Shown here: positions 57,018 through 64,000 of the stretch, in pieces
Numbering within the stretch: the first letter of the stretch is position 1
Layout of the letters: every line of letters starts with the position of its first letter
Assembly: GCF_019175385.1 (NCBI RefSeq)
Contig: NC_083339.1
Coordinates: forward strand, 111,833,601 to 111,897,600
Length of the DNA: 64,000 bases
DNA from: Lycium barbarum
Lineage: Eukaryota; Streptophyta; Magnoliopsida; Solanales; Solanaceae
Reading direction: 5' to 3'
The notes under the pieces: model-generated
Databases searched by the model: none
Told to the model about the DNA's origin: nothing
Seen by the model: the letters and a program-made list of their open reading frames with translations, nothing else
Position numbers and translations under genes: made by a program

Positions 57018-57167
57018 CTCGAATGGAAAGTTCCAGTCAGGTGCAATGATTATTGGTGCAGTTACTCTTTAGACCTTCAAAGGCCTTAATACAAGCATCA
57101 TCAAATAGGAATTTCACCTCTTTTTCAAGTAACCTGCACATCGGACTCGAGATCTTCGAGAAATCCT

Positions 57168-58334
57168 TTATGAAGCGTCTGTAAATCCTGCATGCCCGAG
57201 GAAACTGAGCACACCCTTGACTGATACGGGGGGTGGCAACTTCTCAATGACTTCCACTTTAGCACGATCAACCTCCTGCCCTCTCTTTGAAATTTTGTGC
57301 CCAAGGACGATGCCTTCTCGGACCATAAAGTGACATTTTTCCCAATTTAAGACCAGGTTAGTCTCTTCACATCTTGCAAGTACTCGGTCTAGATTCTTCA
57401 AGCAAACCTCAAAAGAGTTCCCGAATACCAAAAAATCATCCATGAACACTTTTACGAAGTCCTTAACCATCTCTGAAAAGATAGCCATCATACACCTTTA
57501 GAAAGTTGCGGGTGCGTTACACAACCCAAATGACATGCGTTTGAAAGCATATGTACCATATGGGCATGTAATGTGGTCTTCTCCTGATCCTCCGGAGCAA
57601 TAGCTATCTGATTGTAGCCAGAAAAGCCATCTAGAAAACAATAAAACTCTTGCTCGGCTAACCTATCTAGCATTTGATCAATGAAGAGGATGGGATAGTG
57701 ATTCTTTCTGGTTGCCTCGTTCAATTTGCGATAATCCATGCAAATTCTCCATCCAGTGATTGTTCTAGTAGGAATGAGCTCATTTTTGTCATTTGTCACA
57801 ACTGTCATCCCTCCTTTCTTCGGGACACATTGCACCGGGCTCACCCACCTGCTATCCGAAATGGGAAAAATAATGCCAGAATCTAACCACTTGATTACCT
57901 CTTTATTGAAAACCTCCTTCATCGCAGGATTCAGACTCCGTTGATGTTGTGCGCTAGGCTTATGATCATCCTCCATGAGTATCTTATGCATACATAGCGC
58001 GGGGGCTAATCCCCTGAATATCAAATATCTGCCACCCTAATGCCCTTTTGTGAGACTTCAATACTTCCAGACAAATATTAACCTCTTCGGTGGTTAACTC
58101 TGCTGCCAATATCACTGGCAAGGTATCACCCTCGCCTAAGAATGCATATTTTAGATGGGCGGGCAAGGGCTTCAATTCTAACTTCGAAGGCTCTTTAATT
58201 GATAACTTTGGAGTTACTCCCATTTTTCTGTCTAAAGGCTCAAACTCGCCTGCACGAATATAAATACTCGCCATATCCAGAATCTGCACCATCTCAAACG
58301 CCGCCAAGTCACCAAAAGTATAATCACCCACCAA
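57168..58334 (-). pseudogene. Reverse transcriptase, Athila-like, frameshifted
   Basis: Three frames in sequence: 58334-57984 (linker and N-terminus), 58024-57488 (palm and fingers, with WRICMDYRKLNEATRK and FLDGFSGYNQI carrying the first catalytic Asp) and 57491-57168 (VFMDDFLVFG, the YxDD-type site, then FLGHAGF). Frame breaks lie near 58000 and 57490. Key residues are intact within the pieces. Confidence 0.9.
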
Positions 58335-58340
58335 GGCTCT

Positions 58341-58832
58341 TTATAATGGATCATGAGAAGTGATGAGTGGCCTTCGTGTATCATCATTTAGAACAGTAAT
58401 GGCGGACAACTCCTCATAGATTGCATGCATTTTCAGAGCTTGGTATACATTGAAGACTTCAACTTTATCATGCACTCTCATGGTGAGCTGCCCAACAGCT
58501 ACATCAATAAGTGCTCTCCCTGTGGTCAAGAATGGACGCCCCAAAATAAACGGGATGTCCTGGTCTGGCTCGAAGTCCAAAATCACGAAGTCTGTAGGAA
58601 TTATCAACGACCCCACTTGCACTAATACATCTTCAATAATGCCTTCGGGTCTTGCTAACGATCTGTCAGCCAGCTGAAGAATTATAGTGGTTGGTCTTGG
58701 TACTCCCAAACCTAGCTTCCTGAAGATAGATGAAGGCATCAAATTTATACTTGCACCAAGATCACATAGTGCTCGAGCAACAACCTGCTTCCCAATAGAA
58801 ATCTCAATCGTGAAACTTCTGGGATCTTTCAA
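58341..58832 (-). pseudogene. Retroviral-type aspartic protease, Athila-like
   Basis: Open for 163 codons, with the active site in LCDLGASINLMP (Asp-Leu-Gly in place of the common Asp-Thr/Ser-Gly, usual for this clade) and ILGRPFL near the end of the fold. It processes the Gag-Pol polyprotein in live elements. Confidence 0.88.
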
Positions 58833-58895
58833 TTTAGTTGGTAACCTGTTTTGAATCTGCGAAGTGCACTCCTCAGTAAGTGCAACAGTGGCATA

Positions 58896-59633
58896 CTATG
58901 TGAATCGGCTCTTGTTTGCAACAATATCTTTGATGTACTTTGCGTACTTTGGAATACCCTGCAGCATATCAACCAATAGGACATTCACGTATACCTGCTT
59001 AAGCAAATCAAGAAACTTCTTGTAAGTAGCCTCTTCTTTCTGTCTTGACAGACTTTGAGGGAATAGAGGTGGTGGCTTTGCAACCACGGGTTGTGGCTGC
59101 TTTGCCACTGGTGTCTTGACTACCCTCTCTTCTTCAATCATCTCCTCGGTAATCTTCTCTTTTTCAGCTTCTACTCGATTGGTTTTTTTCGGAGCCACTT
59201 CCTCTAATTCTCTCCCATTTCGAAGAGTCACATCATTACAAGGCTTGTTATTCACATCCGTATCACTTGGCAGTCCTCCATGTGGTCTAGTATTTTATGC
59301 ACCAGCTATCTGTCCCATCTGCCTCTCTAAATTTCGCACAGCCAAATTGCGATTCTGATTATCTGCTATCAACTTCTGCTGGTCTATCATCATGTTCTGC
59401 ATATCACCCATCATCTTTTTCATCATCTCTTCCATACTGTTCGTGGATGCTTGAGGAGCAGGTGCTGGTTGATAGTTCTGTTTTTGATTTCTTGGGTTGT
59501 CACTCCACCTGAAATTCGGGTGATTCCTCCAATTTGGGTTGTAGGAATTTCCGTATTGATTGTTGTGTCCTTTCCCCTTGCTTGCATTACCCACAAAGTA
59601 TAAGGATGCAAGATTTGCAGGGCATTCATCACC
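58896..59633 (-). pseudogene. Gag C-terminal part, Athila-like
   Basis: After the insert at 59634-59907 the frame resumes with the end of the zinc knuckle (CPAN) and an Asn/Gln-rich tail (YNPNWRNHPNFRW), a Met/Gln-rich helix, and then a Lys/Glu-rich linker (59255-58896) towards protease. A stop separates 59295 from 59255. Confidence 0.85.
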
Positions 59634-59907
59634 AAAGAGGAGAGAGAAAGGACCAATTGAAGTCTCCGGTGACCAACCATAGTCCCTAGATGCGTTTAGA
59701 CACTTTCTTTACCTGCTCCCAAAGACATCTCCTCTCAAATATCAGGTTTGAGGCCTTGGACGAGATAAAAGGCCTCAAACATTTCTTTATTACTAAAAGG
59801 GATCTGAAGAATTGGTTATTTCCAATTACGTAAATCAATAGTTCAAACCGCACTCAAAGGTAGGGCATTTCCCATTTTTATAGGAACTTTTGTATTAGAA
59901 ACACTGT
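59634..59907. other. Foreign insert in the gag zinc knuckle, part resembling plastid rpl2 (exon 1/intron border)
   Basis: Gag homology is interrupted between CGEGH (right) and CPAN (left). On the minus strand, 59907 to 59854 encodes KVPIKMGNALPL, the last codons of plastid rpl2 exon 1 as I know them, and is followed at 59853 by GTGCGGTTTGA, a group II intron start. Differences from the plastid sequence as I recall it are mainly G to A. The remaining 200 bases are not identified. Probably a nuclear plastid insert (NUPT), or a mitochondrial copy of it. Confidence 0.55.
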
Positions 59908-60901
59908 CGTGACCTTCTCCACAGACTTCACAAAAAACGATGGCTTGTTGCACTGCATGCACCTGTGGTTGAGCCTGCGCGGCGGTTAACTTCTTGATTT
60001 CAGTGGGCATGAAATCAAGTTGTGCTGATGGTGTTGTAAAATTATCTACTTTAAAAATACTCGGTGCCTTCCTAACTGAACTGCTAGCTGCATCATCCTG
60101 CCAGTCTGGAGTGCTTTGAGTAAATCTGTTCAATAGTGTGAATAGTTCTTCATAACTTAGATCAAGAGTCTGCCCTCTTCCAGTAGTGTCTAGTGATGAC
60201 TTATGTTGGGCATCCAGACTCTCAATAAATGTATGTGCCAGAACTTCATTCGTCTGATGGTGGTGAGGACAATCTCTGAGAAGACCCTTAAACCTCTCCC
60301 ACGCTTGACATAGATTTTCTCCATTTTTCTGCCTGAATGACGTGATCTCCCTTCGGAGGCGAGCTGTCTTTACTGGTGGAAAGAACCTTGTCAAGAATTT
60401 CGTCGCCAAGTCATCCCACATAGTGATAGAATTGGCGGGCTCTGCTAATAACCAGTTACTTGCATTCCCCAATAGGGAGAAGGGGAACAGTGTCAGCCGC
60501 ACATATTCTTTAGTGACCCTTCCAGTAGCAAAGGTATCGACAATCTGCAGAAAAGTATGGATGTGACGCTGAGGATCCTCGCGTGACATTCCTGTGAATT
60601 GCCCACTAGAGTGAAGTAGTTGAATCATAGGATGCTTCAGCTCAAAGTGCCCTTCGATGGTGGGCTTGACAATGCTTGAAGTGACATCCGCCACACGAGG
60701 CACTGCAACCTCTCTCACTTTCGCTGGTTGATCATCAGCCATGACCACAGGTAACTCTGCTACAGCCTGCGGGTTCTGCAATAAATTCAAATTTCTCCTG
60801 TGCCGATTGAAAGTACGTTCAGTCTCAGGATCGAATTCCTCAAGATTGTTTTGACTCGCAGTCCTTCGCATTCGAGTAAAGTACCTGCAATCAAGTAGCA
60901 A
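59908..60901 (-). pseudogene. Gag N-terminal and capsid region, Athila-like
   Basis: From the ATG at 60901: a basic N-terminus, then the retrotransposon gag (PF03732-like) domain at residues about 130-250 (FLLGNASNWLLAEPANSI-like, FLTRFFPPVKTARLRREI, FKGLLRDCPHH), then the first zinc-knuckle Cys pair (CEVCGEGH). The open frame then passes into the insert and ends at 59843. Forms the particle core in live elements. Confidence 0.88.
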
Positions 60902-60967
60902 CTAAGATCAAGATGTTAATACTTGGATAAATAAAGCAATACAATTTATTATGGCAAAAATAATTGA

Positions 60968-60998
60968 TTTCTAGGTCCCCGACAACGACGCCAAAAAC
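60968..60998 (-). other. Primer-binding site, tRNA-Asp type
   Basis: The minus strand reads TTTGGCGTCGTTGTCGGGGA beside the LTR end, one base from the Athila-type site TGGCGCCGTTGTCGGGGA. Confidence 0.82.
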
Positions 60999-60999
60999 T

Positions 61000-61107
61000 T
61001 GTTGCGTCCAAATGCATACGCAAGTGTACGTGATCGTACAAGTAATCTAGTGATTATATAAAATCGGATGTCGAACTACAGAGACTTATGACCAATACTT
61101 TCAACAT
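61000..61107 (-). repeat. Stub of the Athila-like 5' LTR
   Basis: Starts TGTTGCGTCC and shares ACGCAAGT, GATCGTACAAGTAAT and ACTTATGA blocks with the LTRs of the LARD-like element at 4669 and 10872, so these are related families. It ends after 108 bp where Gypsy protease sequence begins. Confidence 0.75.
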
Positions 61108-61643
61108 TAGCGTAACATTAGCGTAACAAAAATCCTACAATCAACATTAGCGTAACAAAAATCCAACCAAACCATGCCCATAATAACATCAAAATCTAGC
61201 ATTTCCAACTCGATTAAATCAACTACGGTATGTCGACCACACACCACAATCATACAATTTTTATACACTTGTCTAGCTATAATGGGGTCACCAACTGGAG
61301 TAGACACTTTAAAAGATTTGATTTGTTCGGGTTTCACCCCAATACGACCAGCAACATAAGGAGTGATATATGACAAGGTAGAGCCCGAATCAACTAGTGC
61401 ATAAACATCATAAGAAGATACTGTCAATATACCTGTAACAACGTCAAGAGAGGACTCAACATCCTGTCGTCCGGCCAATGCATAAATACGGGGTTGAGGG
61501 CCACTCAAACTAGATACTCCCCCTCTACCCCTACCACGATCTGCTGAAGTCTGGGGAGTCTGCCCTACAGGGCGCACGGACGAAGAAGACCTGGCTACTG
61601 ATCCTGTGGGCTGAACCCCCCTCCATCGTGCATCGAGGGACAA
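61107..61643 (-). pseudogene. Gypsy protease, truncated
   Basis: Encodes an aspartic protease with active site YALVDSGSTLSYI and the second strand MLDFDVIMGMVWL. The frame ends at 61107 in duplicated junction DNA. RT and integrase of this element are missing from the window. Confidence 0.85.
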
Positions 61644-62844
61644 TCATGCATCATATGCCTAGTCTGTCCGCAAGCATAACAAACATCTGAGCCTTGGCGA
61701 CACGGACCCGAAAGTTAACTTCTGCACTGGCTACACCGTGGGACCGGTAGTCTCCGATAACTAGGATCTCCTCCAAACTGGGAACTCAAAACGCTCGAGT
61801 TCTGACCCTGTCCTGAATAAATTGGGCGTTCAAATATCCTACCCGCAAACTGAGGGGGTGCACTAATAGCCGACTGGCCTGAATATCTAGAATATGACTG
61901 CCTCTGACCCCCTCTATACTCGCTACTAGCACTAACAGATCTAACCCTCTTACTCTGCCCTCTGTCAACATTACGCTCATCTTGGTGCAGTCGCTGCTGC
62001 TCTTCTAAATTCTGGGCATGGGCCTGTATGCGGGAAATGTCCGCCCCTTCCTGAAGTGAGGCTGTCAAACAATCTTTGAACAAATGTGGCCCTAAGCCAC
62101 TTACAAATTGATGCACTCTGTCTCCCATATCGGCTACCATAGTCGGAGTATATCTAGCCAATGAATTAAAGTGAAAGTTGTACTCTCAAGCACTCATATT
62201 CCCTTGTTTTAGATTCAAGAATTGATCAGCTCTGGCCCGACGAACCTCGGGTGGCAAATAATGACGAAAGAAAGCATTCACAACTCTTGCCAAACCGGAA
62301 GAGATGCATTTTCCCCTCTTCAAGAAATCCAATTATTGTACCAAAGAACCGCCCCATCACGGAGCCTATAGGATGCCAACTCTACGGACTCAGTATCTGA
62401 AGCATGGATGATCCTCACCATTCTCAACATCTTATCTATAAAGCATTGCGAGTTTTCATCCGGCTTTGACCCGAAAAATGCCGGAGGATTCAAGCTCATC
62501 AAATCTCGGGCTCTTATACTAACCGCTCTATCACTTGGGCCCGTACTCTGTCGATGAGCCTGAGCGGCAACCAACTGAGTCAATAACTGAATGGCCTCGG
62601 TCATCTGTTGACCCAAAGCACCCGGTGGAGGGACTGGAGATATAGGAGCTGCAGCAGAGACCCCTTCTCCCTCTTCTAGAATAAGCGGAGTGTGAGAAGT
62701 ATGTGATAGAGCCTCATTATGGGATTCACATTCTTCTATATTCATTGATGGCTCCATTTCAATCTGCCTTTCTGTCATAGCCTTTCCCTTTTGCGTAGCG
62801 GTTGCCTTCCTCTTTACCAGCATCGCTGAAATCATAACGCACAA
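61644..62844 (-). pseudogene. Gypsy gag, frameshifted
   Basis: Starts at 62844. A first frame (62844-62320) ends in the gag domain start (PDENSQCFIDKMLRMV, YRLRDGAVLWY). After a break, 62161-61715 encodes a Gln/Arg/Ser-rich tail. The zinc knuckle CYACGQTRHMMHDCP is in another frame at about 61636-61680, with all four ligands. It differs in sequence from the Gypsy remnant at 19374-20216, so it is another family. Confidence 0.82.
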
Positions 62845-63010
62845 TTAGAAAGGGGAGAGATCTTATATTATAGCTCTGTCGCACGATCTATTAAAGAAGA
62901 AACATGGTCATTATTCCTAAATGCCCCGCAACCTCTTGTTTATAAGTGGCGCGTTTCACACCCGTAAACAAAACTATACTGGACACGGCTCGTAGACATA
63001 CCCTAGGACG

Positions 63011-63029
63011 GAACTGCTCTGATACCACT
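63011..63029 (-). other. Primer-binding site (initiator tRNA-Met type)
   Basis: The minus strand reads TGGTATCAGAGCAG, two bases after the LTR end. It sets the orientation of the element leaving the right edge. Confidence 0.85.
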
Positions 63030-63031
63030 TT

Positions 63032-64000
63032 TGTCACGACCCGACTACGGGGCCAGGACGGGTGCCCCGAGCTAACCACCGAGCACCGCTTATCATGCTA
63101 GCCATCATACTCAATTTAACCAAACACAGCTCTCAAAGTAAACTTACTATTAAATGATCATTACTCATCTTCCGAAATATGCGTATATACGTAAGCCCTT
63201 GAGGCTACAAAATGATATACAAAATATACACTGAGAGGGCAAATAACATCAATTACCCACACATATGTATCTACGAGCCTCTACTAGAGAGCTGAACCAT
63301 AAAGACGGGACAGGACCCCGCCATGCCCAAATTTGTACACAAACGATTATACCGATAGCGGCAACTCCGGAGTAGTGGATTGCTCCTGTGTATGCTGATA
63401 TGACTCCTAAGGATCCGCACCGTCTCCCTGTTTACCTGTGGGCATGAACATAGCGTCCATGAAAAAAAGAACGTCAATTCGAACAATGTACTGAGTATGT
63501 AAATCATATATGATAACATGATAAGTAAATATAGAAAACATAAGAAAAAAAGTATAACTACAACTGCCAGCCTCTTGAGGCGGAATCACGAATGCTCACT
63601 TTTACCTTTAAAACACATCACACATACGTACATAAATTGTTTGAATCAAATAGTTTCATTAGCTCGCGTCCGGGTTAATCATCTCACGCCGCCCACTGGT
63701 GGTGTCTGCCCATTCCATATAGACATGGTGTAATAAGCCGCCCGCCTTAGCGGTGCTCACCGGCCATCTAGGCACTGTGTAATAATCATAATCTATAAGC
63801 CGCCCGCCTTAGCGGTGCTGCTCAGCCATCTAGGCACGGTGTAATCATCATCATTTACTTAACCTGAAGCATGTATAAGAGCTCAAGTAATGGCTGTAAC
63901 TCTATCAGAGTGACGTAAGGCCGATAACCTCCGATTATATTATGGAATAATCATAATCGTCATGTCTCACCTAGAAGGAACTAGCTTATAAGGAGAGACT
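63032..64000 (-). repeat. 5' LTR of the right-hand Gypsy element, running off the window
   Basis: Starts TGTCACGACCCGAC on the plus strand, i.e. ends GTCGTGACA on its own strand, next to the primer-binding site. The other LTR end is beyond 64000. Confidence 0.8.
63732..63850. repeat. About 60-bp tandem duplication in the right-hand LTR
   Basis: Two copies, each with ATAAGCCGCCCGCCTTAGCG, GCCATCTAGGCAC and GGTGTAAT or TGTGTAAT, starting at about 63733 and 63795. Confidence 0.85.

Larger units (their letters stand above)
52509..61107 (-). mobile_element. Athila-like Gypsy element, decayed, LTRs mostly missing
   Basis: Right to left: 108 bp of LTR, tRNA-Asp-type primer-binding site, gag, protease, RT, RNase H, integrase, a spacer with palindromic repeats, and a downstream ORF. 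Order and motifs fit the Athila branch of Ty3/Gypsy (DLGASINLMP protease, FMDDF RT). Many frame breaks and a foreign insert in gag make it inactive. The left end abuts an LTR of another family at about 52508 and the right LTR is cut at about 61107, so no TSD is available. Confidence 0.85.

Noticed and set aside
56000..58400. Endogenous pararetrovirus
   Set aside because: RT, RNase H and an HHCC integrase follow in Gypsy order with an Athila-type protease and a tRNA-Asp site. No movement or coat protein motifs were seen.

Overview
The window is plant nuclear DNA from a eudicot, most likely Solanaceae. The one intact gene (24625-25278, minus) is a CBF/DREB1 transcription factor whose N-terminus, AP2 flanks and C-terminus resemble nightshade CBFs. 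Nearly everything else is nested, broken LTR retrotransposons, several solo LTRs with readable target-site duplications (TSDs), a few DNA transposons and AT-rich filler. I see no rRNA, tRNA or CRISPR.

Left part (1-20216). The 5' end of a Ty1-copia element (LTR 1874-2725, gag 1-1817, minus) runs off the left edge. A non-autonomous LTR element with both LTRs and TSD CCTCT spans 4669-12238 and carries a nested solo LTR (6806-8700, TSD CCATC). A broken chromovirus-type Gypsy copy in minus orientation follows: LTR 12783 to about 15470, then chromodomain and integrase, then a solo LTR inside the integrase reading frame (16825-19368), then a gag/protease/RNase H remnant whose reverse transcriptase has been deleted.

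Centre (20217-25700). This is a decayed head-to-tail CBF tandem array, all on the minus strand. Three copies of the CBF upstream region remain (25279-25690, 22656-23050, 20217-20420). Only the rightmost still drives a complete gene. The middle copy keeps about 20 codons. The left copy has lost its gene at a junction with the Gypsy remnant. A MITE and a 1.1-kb hAT derivative (TSD TGAAACTA) sit in the spacer.

Right part (25700-64000). In order: a 1.17-kb Mutator-like fold-back element with an 11-bp TSD (26739-27904); a second non-coding LTR element (28058-35579); an LTR split by another solo LTR (37278-40239, TSD ACAAG); an inverted pair of LTR ends (43098-43766); a 3.7-kb Ogre/Tat-like solo LTR (44233-47930, TSD GTCAT); a probable gene-capturing Mutator-like element (about 49180-50690); a decayed Athila-like Gypsy element (about 52509-61107, minus) with an apparent plastid rpl2 fragment inside its gag zinc knuckle; and the LTR, gag and protease of another minus-strand Gypsy element leaving the right edge.

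What stands out: the CBF array reduced to one working copy, a set of solo LTRs and elements dated relative to one another by nesting, and GC-rich palindrome islands that recur inside unrelated LTR families.
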